Source: Harmothoe impar (taxonomy: Eukaryota; Annelida; Polychaeta; Phyllodocida; Polynoidae). From it: a DNA stretch of 64,000 nt. Position numbers and translations under genes: made by a program. Positions 26,461 through 38,800 of this stretch are shown piece after piece (position 1 is the stretch's first letter; every line of letters starts with the position of its first letter). The notes below the pieces were generated by a model that was not told where the DNA came from, did no database searches, and was given only the letters and a program-made list of their open reading frames with translations. The stretch is from NCBI GenBank assembly GCA_947462335.1, contig OX381708.1:930001-994000 (forward strand), written 5' to 3'.

Positions 26461-26967
26461 GAAATTTCCGAGTATCGCGATGTCCGCGAAAAGCGTCTTC
26501 CACTCAGTCTAGGGCTTGGCCGAGGCCAGAAATGGAATGCTGACGAAATTCTGATCGAAATGCACTATTTACATGTCCAGATCGGCCAAGATTTAATTTT
26601 TTCAATTTTTTGCCAGCCATGTGTATCGGGGTGGTTATTTTCGGTTTTTGACAAGTTATTAAAACATCTCTCATCATGATGAGAATTTATTCTGGCTCAT
26701 TTGTCATTTCTAACACAATTTAAAAAAAAAATACCAAACTATTTCCACCACCAAGAACTCATCTGGTATTCGCTGCAGAGTGTTTCTTCCCCTAATTATG
26801 CACTCACACACCCCATATTGAAAAAAATCTAACCTAGGCCGATCTGGACATGTCAATAGTCCATTTCAATCAGAATTTCATCAGGATTCCATTTCTGGCC
26901 TCAGCCAAGCCATAAACAGCGTGCAACACGCTTTCCGCGGACATCGCGGTACTCGGAAACTTCACGA
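26461..26967. repeat. ~500-bp foldback palindrome, U7
   Basis: Same inverted repeat, slightly more divergent, with A-run length changes. Confidence 0.88.
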
Positions 26968-27195
26968 TAACGCGTGTTCCGCTAGACTTAGGGCATGGAT
27001 GAGGCCAGAAATGGAATCGTGACAACATTCTGATCGAAATGCACTATTTGCACGTCCAAATCGGACAAGAATTAGATTTTTACCTGATTTATACACTAAT
27101 TAAATACCGCAAGGTGTGGCGGTGTGTGCCCGGGTGAGGCGCAGCATCGGCTGACTAGGTGGCTACACTCATCTCTCCCCTTGTTGTGCCTGCAG

Positions 27196-27345
27196 GAGGG
27201 CAGGAAACTGACGCGCTACCTCGACAACAAAGTGGTCAGCACCAAGGGAGAGAAGTTCACGGAGGTCATGAACGCCGAGGAGGAGGAGCAGCGCAAGAAG
27301 ACCACGGTCAACATAAAGCCGGCTAAACAGTACCGCTTCCACTGA
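27196..27345 (+). CDS. Terminal coding exon of unidentified + gene, copy 7 (U7)
   Basis: Intact, with one replacement (EVKNAE becomes EVMNAE). This copy is adjacent to the unique JmjC locus and may represent the original tail-to-tail arrangement. Its 3' UTR would end at AATAAA 29024-29029. Confidence 0.55.
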   Translation, partial: EGRKLTRYLDNKVVSTKGEKFTEVMNAEEEEQRKKTTVNIKPAKQYRFH

Positions 27346-28109
27346 CACAGGCTGCCCCGGGTGAGGCGCGGCATCGGCTGATGGTGGCGCCGTCTGGTGG
27401 TTGCGTGTGGCACTAGCGTGCAGCAGTGGCAGCAGCAGGGCGGCAGGCAGCAGGAGAGGGTCAGCTGACACACCACCGGGCCCCACACTTAGTTCTACTC
27501 CGCTACATTCAACATCAACTCTGTTTTTGTGCTGCTGGCCTCTGCTGCCGCGGCCACTGACGGTGCGTCTCCAGACCGCTGCACGTGGTTTTATCTAGGT
27601 TGTTCTGTGTTCTACATCATGTCAATATACGTTGTTGTGGTGCGCAGTACCCCGCTCCTCCCCCCACTGTACCATACCGCGCTGGTAGTAACCAGGGCTT
27701 GTACCACAGTAGGAGTTACATCCTTGGCTTCCCTAGAGTTGTTCTGTCTCATATAGACCTTACTGCATTATACCTTAGACAGCGCGAGCGGTGACTACCG
27801 AGAAGGCACACGTCTGGGATTGGTGACCAGCTGTATGACAAGTTGGTGCCACATGAACAGGTTGCTGTAGGGTGGGCAGTGTGCTACATAATCATCATTA
27901 TAGATATACTCCTCCTCCTGCCCCCCAGCACCTGCCATCATTGTACATGTACTTATGACCCCCCCCCCCCCCTCCCTTAGCCTGTCTTCTTCACCCAGCA
28001 CCACTCTCGCTGCCCGAGCTGCCCCAACACCATATATGGACATCACACTATGTACCTATTAACCCCCCCCCCCAAGTCTGTCTCCCCCCAGCACCACTCT
28101 TCCTGCCCT

Positions 28110-28375
28110 GATGCCATATATGGACATAACTCCTGCCCTAGCTGCCCGGATACCATATATGGACATAACTCCTGCCCTAGCTGCCTGGATACCATATATT
28201 GACATAACTCCTGCCCTAGCTGCCCGGATACCATATATGGACATGACTCCTGCCCTAGCTGCCCGGATACCATATATGGACATAACTCCTGCCCTAGCTG
28301 CCCTGATACCATATATGGACATTGCCCCTGCCATGACTACCCTGATACCATATATGGACATAACCCTTCTCCCTG
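28110..28375. repeat. 39-bp CArG-box minisatellite, U7 (about 7 copies)
   Basis: Same unit with more divergence than in U1-U4. One repeat reads ccatatattg and loses the box. This fits an older copy next to the parent locus. Confidence 0.9.
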
Positions 28376-28439
28376 CCCTATTATACAAAAACAAGAGTTA
28401 ACTTTTACTTTTTTATGAACTTATGTTATTATGTTTTTG

Positions 28440-29030
28440 ACCCACAGTTGACAAAGTGTGAGTTGTTCTACAGTGAAGGGCATAACTCATGAACAAAGCC
28501 TGTATTGGCTGTTCTAAGCTGTATCTATTTCTGTCAACATGTTCACATATATAGCAGGGTTACGATTTTAGGTCTGATGAATCTTAGCCTCATGAATATC
28601 TTATGAACTATTTAAGTTGCTTTGGTGTTAGCAGCTGAAAGACAGTGTTTTATAAACCTTTTAATCTATTTTTCATGCCCAAACTAGTTTTCCTAAGTCT
28701 ATGATATTTGATGTAGTTGCTGACAGTTTGGGTAATTATGTTGTAACCGATGTCAAGTGTAGTGTTTTTACGTTTACTTTGTCTTACCTTGTAAATGCTT
28801 TCTCTACGTGTGCGACAAGAACAGAGATTCTAGTACTGCATGTGTTCAGGTAACCAGTGCTACAATGTAAAGCGCTGCTCAGAACTAGACGTGGATTCAG
28901 CGTGTACATCCTGGGTGCAGTCTTCATTCCACGTCCTGGCGCATCCAGGCACCCCCGCCCCCGCGCTCTTACACTGCCCACCACCCCCACTCTATACTAT
29001 TGTATCTTCTATATTTATTTTAAAATAAAA
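28440..29030. other. 3' flank of the + gene in U7, ending at AATAAA 29024-29029
   Basis: The segment has no convincing ORF and ends with tattttaaaataaaaact. The same segment is present in every unit (AATAAA at 5093, 9252, 13254, 17262 and 21971, approximately). It fits the distal 3' UTR and poly(A) site of the + strand gene. Confidence 0.5.
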
Positions 29031-29154
29031 ACTATCAAACCAGTTGTGTACTTTTGCCTTAGTCTTTGAAATGAGAGAGAACAGAATGTCAGTGATTTAT
29101 GCACAATGAGAAGGAAACAAACAAACAATGAACACAGAGCTATGAGTTGTACAC

Positions 29155-29160
29155 TTTATT
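29155..29160 (-). promoter_or_regulatory. Poly(A) signal of the JmjC gene
   Basis: TTTATT on the + strand reads AATAAA on the - strand, about 715 nt beyond the JmjC stop codon. The + gene's AATAAA is only about 125 bp away, so the two transcripts end tail-to-tail. Confidence 0.55.
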
Positions 29161-29693
29161 ACAGGCACCTTACACCAGTATATAAAGTTGTCCAGTAGAC
29201 CACAGGAAAGGTGAACCTTCCCCGCCTCCTACCTCCTTTCTACAGTATTTACAAATGTACAAAATAAAACATGGCAGCTCAGTTTACACAACTTTACACC
29301 CTCGACTTTTCGTCCCGTCTTCCACCTTCAAACGCATCATTTCGCTCTCCACAGCAACCCTCGTATTTGTAACTTTGGTGGAAACTTCCCAGATTTGTGT
29401 CTGAAACAAACAAAGAATCTCAATTATTACAAATGAATGCCTGAGAGGAATTTATTATTGAAAAGGTATTTGAATGTAAATAGACAACTGTTTTCAACTG
29501 GTATAATATTTAGGGATATCTTCTTACATTAATCTATAAAGCATCATATTGAGACATACTTCCTCTAATCTGAACTAAACATTGAAGCCCTATGAACTAG
29601 AGTAGACACATGAATCATGGTAGAAGAGTTGTTTGACTGAGCAGTGCCCAAGTGTTGGCACCTACAGGTTGGGGTCGGGTAGCTGCTGGATGT

Positions 29694-29872
29694 AACAGTA
29701 GCTGCACCAACTGGAGTTAAGCTAACAGACAGTAGCTGCACCAACAGGAGTTAAGCTAACAGTAGCTGCACCAACAGGAGTTAAGCTAACAGACAGTAGT
29801 AGCACCAACAGGAGTTAAGCTAACAGACAGTAGCTGCACCAACAGGAGTTAAGCTAACAGACAGTAGCAGCA
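29694..29872. repeat. 30-bp minisatellite in the JmjC 3' UTR, U7 (about 6 copies)
   Basis: Short version of the array found in U4 and U5, directly after the stop codon of the attached JmjC gene. The exon-end copy ctacaggttggggtcgggtag also lies at its distal side (about 29663-29690). Confidence 0.92.
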
Positions 29873-29873
29873 C

Positions 29874-32800
29874 CTACAGGTTGGGGTCGGGTAGCTGCTG
29901 GATGTCCAGGTGCTGCATCACGTGTGTCACCAGGCGCTGCAGCTGCTCCTCACTCGCCTCGTCGTGCCACTGGGTCACCAGGAAGTTGTAGAGCGCCTCC
30001 GGCAGCCGCGCCAGCATCCGCGGGAACGACTCGTACGGACGGTTCTGTTCCACCACGTTGAGCAGCCAATGGGAGAAGGCCGGCCAGAACGGGGGCGCCT
30101 GCAGCACGAGAGGAGGGAGGCTTACAACATACGGTCAACTCTGTTCATGTACACAGATCATCCATATTCTCACCACTCTTTTGGAATGGTCGCGTTCATA
30201 CTTTAAGAACTCGGTTGTGTACAGACAACTTACCAACACTCTGCTTGTTTGCTTTTTGTATTTATTTTTGATGTACAGCCACAAATCACCATGGCCCTGT
30301 TTGTCTGCTTGTTTGTTTGTTGTTTGTTTTCTCCGTTTTTATTACTTATCGTGACCTTGTTTGTCTGCTTGTTTGTTCTTTGTATTACTTGATGGTGTAC
30401 AGCCAGAACTCACCATGACCTTGTTTGTCTGCTTGCATGTTGTTTTTTTGTATTACTTTATGACAACCAGAACTCGCCATGACCTTGGTGGTGTACAACC
30501 AGAACTCACCATGACCTTGGAGATGTACAGCCAGAACTTACCATGACCTTGGTGGTGTACAGACACAACTCACCATGACCTTGGTGGTGTACAGACACAA
30601 CTCACCATGACCTTGGTGGTGTACAGACACAACTCACCATGACCTTGGTGGTGTACAGACACAACTCACCATGACCTTGGAGATGTACAGCCAGAACTCA
30701 CCATGACCTTGGTGGTGTACAGACATAACTCACCATGACCTTGGAGATGTACATCCAGAACTCACCATGACCTTGGTGGCGTACAGACACAACTCACCAT
30801 GACCTTGGTGGTGTACAGCCAGAACTCACCATGACCTTGGTGGTGTACAGACACAACTCACCATGACCTTGGAGATGTACAGACACAACTCACCATGACC
30901 TTGGTGGTGTACAGACACAACTCACCATGACCTTGGTGGTGTACAGACACAACTCGCCATGACCTTGGTGGTGTACAGCCAGAACTCACCATGACCTTGG
31001 AGATGTACAGACACAACTCACCATGACCTTGGTGGCGTACAGACATAACTCACCATGACCTTGGAGATATACAGACATAACTCACCATGACCTTGGTGGC
31101 GTACAGACACAACTCACCATGACCTTGGTGGTGTACAGACACAACTCACCATGACCTTGGTGGTGTACAGACACAACTCACCATGACCTTGGTGGTGTAC
31201 AGACACAACTCGCCATGACCTTGGTGGTGTACAGCCAGAACTCACCATGACCTTGGAGATGTACAGACACAACTCACCATGACCTTGGTGGCGTACAGAC
31301 ATAACTCACCATGACCTTGGAGATATACAGACATAACTCACCATGACCTTGGTGGCGTACAGACACAACTCACCATGACCTTGGTGGTGTACAGACACAA
31401 CTCACCATGACCTTGGTGGTGTACAGACATAACTCACCATGACCTTGGTGGTGTACAGACATAACTCACCATGACCTTGGAGATGTAGTCGTTGGTGCCA
31501 GCGTTGCCCCAGAACATGTTGATGGAGATGGTGTTGTCGTCGGTTGTCACTTGGTGCCAGCAGAAGGCAGGGATGTACAACCTGCAGACCACACAGACAA
31601 CTCTCACACACTGTCAGCAGTTACAATATCTAATCTACCGTAAAACCTCGCGGATAAGCCTAACTCGCGTATAAGCTGCACCCTGACTTTAGGGCAATCT
31701 GAATATGATGATTTTGTACTGTATTACAGTCAACCCTCGCTTCCTCGAACATTTACTTCCTCGGATCCCTCACTTCCTCGGACAGGTGCCTGGCAACCTC
31801 TCCTATATGTTCTATTATATATGGACTCAATTCCTCGGATAATTTGCTTCCTCGAACATTTTTCCTTGCATTTTCAAAATTCGAGGAAGTGAGGGCCGAC
31901 TGTATACTAGGAAAAGCTCGTGTTAAAGCCGAACCCCAACTCTGTGCCAATCCTACAAGCCACACTGCGGATCTGACTCGGGTAGCTGCGGCCTATACGC
32001 GAGGTTTTACAGTAGTGTTTCTCTGTAAAGTTTGATGATGCCTAGAAACATATGGCATATGTTATGGCATAGCAGCAACTTATCTTACCCATCTCTTGCA
32101 TCAGCCTGTCGAAATTTGTTATTCCCCCAGATCCACCACCACCCCTGATGTCAAAAATGAGCACTTCCTTAGCAACAGCAGTTAATATTTCCCTGGCTAC
32201 CGGTGTAATACTAATCATAGATAAAATCTTTCGTACCCCAAGTTAATTAAAATTAATCCAATTTGGGAGCTGGTTTGTATGTAGGCGTGACTCACATGTC
32301 TCCGGCGTGCAGGGTCTCGTACATACAGGTGGCGTGTACAAACTGGGGGCAGGCGTGCAGGTCGGGGCTGGAGCAGTCCACCTGGGACTGGGTGGTGCGT
32401 CCCTTGGAGCCGTGCGGGTTGGGGTACAGGTGCTCCATGTCCTGACCAAACAGACGCACCGTCTTCTGTCCCGACAGGATCACCAGCAGCCCGTCGTCCG
32501 GGTCCTGGTGGCAGTACTCTGTATTAAAGGTAAAGGGGTATTATACATACCGTATTCGACGTAATAAGCGCACAGTGCGCTTAAAAAATTATTATGGACA
32601 CCTTTTGGTAGTTAAGAGTTTAATTGGGGTCAAAAATTGAGATATTTTTGGTTATTTGTAGTATAAAAAGCGGCCAAAAACGGGGGGTGTGCGCTTATTA
32701 GGGGGTGTGCGCTTATTAGGTCGCATATGGTATATAGGTTAACTTCAGCCGCAATCAGGGCCCTGGTGGCAGTATTCTGTAAGGTCACCGGGGTATTATA

Positions 32801-35800
32801 CATATATAGGGTAACATCAGCCGCAATCAGGGTCCTGGTGGCTGTACTCTGTACTAACAGGGTATTATACATATATAGGGTAACACCAGCAGCAGTCAGG
32901 GTCCTGGTGGCTGTACTCTGTAAGGTAACCGGGGTATTATACATATATAGGTGAACACCAGCCGCAATCAGGGTCCTGGTGGCAGTACTCTGTATTAAAG
33001 GTAAAGGGGTATTAAAGTAAACAGTACATGAGGGACCTGGTGGCAGTACTCTGTACTAAAGGTAACGGGGTATTATAGTAAACAGTACATGAGGGTCCTG
33101 GTGGCAGTATTCTGTACTAAAGGTAGCAGGGTATTATAGTAAACAGTACATGAGGGTCCTGGTGGCAGTATTCTGTATTAAAGGTAGCAGGGTATTATAG
33201 TAAACAGTACATGAGGGTCCTGGTGGCAGTACTCTGTATTAAAGGTAACGGGGTATTATAGTAAACAGTACATGAGGGCCCTGGTGGCAGTATTCTGTAC
33301 TAAAGGTAACCGGGGTATTATAGTAAACAGTACACCAGGGTCCTGGTGGTAGTATTCTGTATTAAAGGTAGCAGGGTATTATAGTAAACAGTACATGAGG
33401 GTCCTGGTGGCAGCATTCTGTACTAAAGGTAGCAGGGTATTATAGTAAACAGTACATGAGGGTCCTGGTGGCAGCATTCTGTACTAAAGGTAGCAGGGTA
33501 TTATAGTAAACAGTACATGAGGGTCCTGGTGGCAGTATTCTGTACTAAAGGTAACGGGGTATTATAGTAAACAGTACATGAGGGCCCTGGTGGCAGTATT
33601 CTGTACTAAAGGTAGCAGGGTATTATAGTAAACAGTACATGAGGGCCCTGGTGGTAGTATTCTGTATTAAAGGTAACGGGGTATTATAGTAAACAGTACA
33701 TGAGGGTCCTGGTGGCAGTACTCTGTATTAAAGGTAAAGGGGTATTATAGTAAACAGTACATGAGGGCCCTGGTGGCAGTATTCTGTACTAAAGATAACG
33801 GGGTATTATAGTAAACAGTACATGAGGGACCTGGTGGCAGTATTCTGTACTAAAGATAACGGGGTATTATAGTAAACAGTACATGAGGGACCTGGTGGCA
33901 GTATTCTGTACTAAAGGTAACAGGGTATTATAGTAAACAGTACATGTGGGCCCTGGGGTGGCAGCTCACATAGGACCCTGACTTTATGTCAAACACGTTA
34001 TACTCTGTTACTGGTAGTTAACCTCTGTAGTATGTGTTCTGTGTGTTGATATGGTCTTTGCGAAAACGTTTTCATCCCAAAGGACATTCGGTCCAGCAAA
34101 TTTTAAATGTTGCAGGACCGGCTACATTTTTGAAGGACCAGATAGCCACATATCTGACAATTTTTCTTTCGAAGTATAAAATAGTTTTGTCAATTAAAAC
34201 TACGTTTTATTTGTGATCATTTATGACCAAATGAGGATAGATATATAGTCTAACACAGTATATGGACAAACATGTTACAGCTTTGAAAGCCTAATTCTTT
34301 TAGTTCAGAAAAGCCTGACTGTGACTGAACATTCGGTCCTGCTACAGTTGCGAATCTGCAGGGGGGCATTGCCACTGTCCTGCATGTTTTCGCAAAGACT
34401 GTTGATAGCCTGTGAAATAGTTATCTCTGCTGGAATACAGCAAATACAGATATTATAGCTTGTTGCTTGTGGAGCACTATATTATAAACTAACATAGACT
34501 CAAAGAGGGAGAGGGTGTACTAACAAGGGGAGAAAAGAAGCTTGAAGTAATATTTGAATGGACCCTCACATGCCAGGAGTTGACTAGTACTTTAAAATAA
34601 ACCTTACCATAATGTCCCTTATAGGCTATCCACAAGAAGGGGCCCGCGTGTAGCTTCCCCACATACTCCGGCAGCGGCACTTCTTCCTGCAACATACAAA
34701 ATAGTCTAAGGGAGTGCTCACTTTTTAACAACACACAGGGGGGCGGTGAGATTTTTTCACCCTCCCCCCGCTAGAGGGGTCGAAATTGTTTAACCCCCCC
34801 CCCGGCAGGCCGAAAATCGCGCGCGTTCGCGCCCCTTTGTAGCATGGTAACGCGCGGGCTTTTCCCCTCAAAACAGGTTGAATTTTGTTCACCCCCCGCA
34901 AGAGGGGTCTAAATTTTTTACCCCCCTCCCCCGGTCAAGGGGTCCAAATTTTTTACCCCCCCCCCCCCAAATCCACCACCCCCCCCCCTGTTGTTAAAAA
35001 ATGAGCACTCCCTAAGGTCTAAAAAGAAAATGTGTGATTTCAGTCACCCAACCCAAAGCAGGACTGACCCTAACTTTTTTTCTTTGACGTTTTGGGAAAT
35101 TTTATCATTATTCAATACAACAGCTTACAACTTAGTACTTGGTTTTACTACAAGTATTTCTTTGTGACTAGGGACATACCTGAAGTTGTGGGAAGGCCTT
35201 TTTGATGTTCTGGACGGCCATGTAAGAACTCTGTCCACGACTGTTTTGTGCGATCAGATCATCGACATATTGCTGGAAGGTCGTCTGTCGTATTTTGTAC
35301 TGGGTTCCCAACTAGAAGAGATAAAACCTGATTAACTGCAAGGTTTCACTTTTGGTCTTGATTTATTCCGAGTTATATTGTTCATTTTCAATTGAATCTA
35401 AAAGGGAGAGCTCTTTGACATTAGCATAGATGAATTTATTTTGCATGAACCATATGTACAACTTGTTTCATCATCTTTCATGTTATTTCATTTATGAAGC
35501 AGAATGAAGAATGGTTGTAAGATAATCAATTGTAAAGTGTAAGGGAGAAGCTTCACTCCTAAACTGGTGAATTCGTGGACGAACACAAATTGTGAGACTT
35601 TTTACCAGGATAAAATAAAAACGTATTAAAAAAAAGAAGGACACTTCAAAGAAACAACTGTAGCACTTTGGAACAGTACATTAGATGGTTTTATGATTGA
35701 CAGTATTTAGATACAAATTTTATCAAACTTGTGGCAGAAAAAAATATTAGCGACAGATAATTACCGGTACTTAATTCATCTTCCTCATATGAATATAGAT

Positions 35801-38800
35801 AACTAACATTGATAACTTATTTAATGAAATATGGTAACAACAACAGTAATTGGGCTTAAATTTTACACTCTGTCTCTCAGATATCCCTTATCCCTGCACT
35901 GGCTTATGCTCTTCTCCAGGCCGAACACAATGATGGCCAATCAGACGGAGAAGAAGGAAGTGCTAACCTGCGCATGCGCCAATGTCAATATTGTTACCCG
36001 GTGATTCCCGCCATGGCTCTCTTGATTATATACAAGAAACCGCAGGCTATTTCAGATACACTACTTAGGCCACACCAAGTATAAAAAAGTTGCACCTCGG
36101 ATTTCACTTTTGAAAAAATGGTGCGAAATTTTTCAAATTTTAGATTTTATTTTGTATTTTTTGTTGTGTCTGCGGATTTGTACATGAAAAAGTGGAGCGA
36201 GCAACTTTTTTGTTCTTATTTGCACCATTTTTCAACCAAATTTCCCTTGGTGAATAACAAAAATGAAGATTTGAAAAAAAACCTCAATTCTTGAAAGAGA
36301 AATAAAGCTTTATATTTCCGAAAATATCAAAGGTGTGCAAATCCGTAGACGCGCTTTTCTTAGGTCTGGCCATTGTATCGGGTAGTTTATAGACTTCTGC
36401 TGAACGATACAAGATGATAAATCTAGTCGCTCTTTAAGTTTAAATGAACTCCTGTATTTACAATTCAGAAATAAATCCACTCACTCTGTAGTCCTTCATG
36501 TTTGTGTTTGTCCTGACAAATATCTCGTTCTGCCCGACGCGCTCACACAGAGACTCGAGCGTCCAGTGTCTAGCCGCCATCTTGTTTGCTGCATCCTCGA
36601 TAATCACCGGCCGACCTGGATAGACATTAAAGGCCACCTTCTATAATCACCGGCCGACCTGGATAGACATTAAAGGCCACCTTCTATAATCACCGGCCGA
36701 CCTGGATAGACATTAAAGGCCACCTTCTATAATCACCGGGTGATCTGGATAGGAATTAAAGACCAAGCTCACTGGTCAGAATCACTGCTCTAGTTCTTTA
36801 TGCTGTGTATGGTAAAGTGGGAGCAGACCTTCTTTCACTTAGCGCCAATTTGGTGGCACAAATGGGTGTGTAAGGAAGAGTTCATTTATTAATTTCCAGG
36901 CTGGGGTGGTGAAAATTTTTTTTTACCCCAGCCCCCCTCATTCTATTCTCCATCCCTCCGTAATAGAGTTCAGGAAATCAGTGCTTTGAGGGTGGAGGAA
37001 AGGGTGCGTGCAGGTGATTGCATATACTTTTTTGGCCATAAATATTTGGAATTTCTTTATTTTTTTCAACTGCGTTGGATAGCCTGACATTTTCTCCGTA
37101 ACCTAGCTCAATTTCAGATTTTTCAAAGCCCTAAAGATATATTTAAAAACAAGATTTAAAATGCCACCCCACATCCCCCTAGCGCCACGAGAGACGAGAG
37201 CGATGACCAGCTACACGTACCCTTTCCTCACTCACAAAGCGCTGGTATTCTGAACTCTAATACGGAGGCACGGAGATGATAGAATCAGGTACCTGAGCTA
37301 ATTGACATGTGACATGGGCATTTCTTAAATTCGACATGCGACATGGGGACACCCCCATCAAGGGCCCCACGCTGCCCGAGGCTGCCGGAGTATTAGACTG
37401 AATTTCATCTTTTAACGGAGGGCGTTTACAGACGTATTGGGCTTTTTAGGGACGTAACAATGGCAGCTGCTTGTTTTTGGGCATCATACTGTTAGAAAAG
37501 AAACTTGTAATAATGATATTAAGCCTCAAGGACATCTAAATTGATGAAACCCACATAGATAATCCTTAGGGAGTGCTCATTTTTTAACAACAGGGGGGGT
37601 GGTGGATTGGTGGGGGGGGGGGGGTAAACAATTTGGACCCCTTGACCGTGGGGGGGGGGGGGTAAAAAAAATTCAACCTGTTTTGAGAGAAAAAGCCCGG
37701 GCGTTACTGTGCTACAAAGGGGCGCGAACGCCCCCCCCCCCCTGTTGTTAAAAAATTAGCACTCCCTTAGGGAGTGATCATTTTTTATCAACAGGGGGGG
37801 GGGGGGTTGGTTTGGGGGGGGGGGGCAAAAAAATTTGGACCCCTTGACCGGGGGTCAAAAAAATGTAACCTGTTTTGGGCCAAAAAGCCCGCGTGTTACT
37901 ATGCTTCAAAGGGCCCCGCGCGCGCGCGCGGAAAACCAACCCCCCCCTGTTGTTAAAAAATGATCACTCCCTTAGATCTATTCAAACAAGTGTTACATGT
38001 TTACCAAAAGTCAATATTCATTGAAACCCAGAGTTTTGAAAATATTTCCCACAAAACGAATGGGGATCGCTCAGTAGCTCTACTTGGTAGGGCTATGAGA
38101 GTGGCTACCGGAGTATAGACTACACTCAGTACACTGTATTGTAATCTACACTACAGAGTACAGACCACTACTGCTAGTGTAGTATCTGACTACAGTACAA
38201 CACCACTACAAGGCCCAGCTGGCAAATTGCGGACTAAAAAACTAGTTTTTCCCTACTACATTTCTTGCAAACAGTGTCATTTGGTCAGTATTTGGAGTAG
38301 AAAAGAACTAAAGATACCATGTTAAAGCTCTTTTAATATACTATGTGTTTATTTACTACTCCATATGTACTCATGCACTTGCTATATAGTTATTGGGATA
38401 TATATATGGATAAATATTACAAAAAGTTCAAATTATGCCATCCTTATTTTTGTGAGATGGGCTATAAAAACTAGACAAAAAATTATTAAAATTATTTCAC
38501 TGTTATAAATGTAACCAGTTGACACCAGGGATACTTTCTGCACCATTTGTGGCCAGTTTTGATCGCTAGAATATATAATGGAGCTATCTGAAGTACAAAA
38601 TCAAAATTCAAATTAGTGGCCTTTTTGAGCTAAAATCTTGGGACAGCGTAACCTGGGAAATTGATACATTCAATCATAATTGAAAAAGCACTAGAATATG
38701 GTCATTTTTTATGGGTTTTGAAAAATTACCTTTATATAGACAGCATATGATCAGTTTATAAAAACAAATGTCACAGATTTGATATTTTGATCACATTCTA

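Larger units (their letters stand above)
1..30211. repeat. Tandem array of ~4.1-kb units containing two convergent gene ends
   Basis: Unit breakpoints fall after the string tttaagaact that precedes aatcatgacc. The units are: partial 1-1841, U1 1842-5956, U2 5957-10115, U3 10116-14117, U4 14118-19000, U5 19001-23711, U6 23712-26075 (internally deleted) and U7 26076-30211. At 30211 the same tttaagaact joins unique JmjC intron sequence, so U7 is the copy still attached to the JmjC gene. In full-length units the order is: foldback palindrome, last exon of the + gene, CArG-box minisatellite, + strand AATAAA, - strand AATAAA, then either the JmjC terminal exon with a 30-bp minisatellite (U4, U5, U7) or a MITE in its place (partial unit, U1-U3). 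U6 lacks the minisatellite and the JmjC end. U1-U3 are almost identical to one another, as are U4 and U5, which points to recent duplication or gene conversion. Confidence 0.95.

Noticed and set aside
30858..31302. - strand ORFs with SVRHQGHGELCLY repeats
   Set aside because: They are the 32-bp minisatellite in the JmjC intron, not coding sequence.
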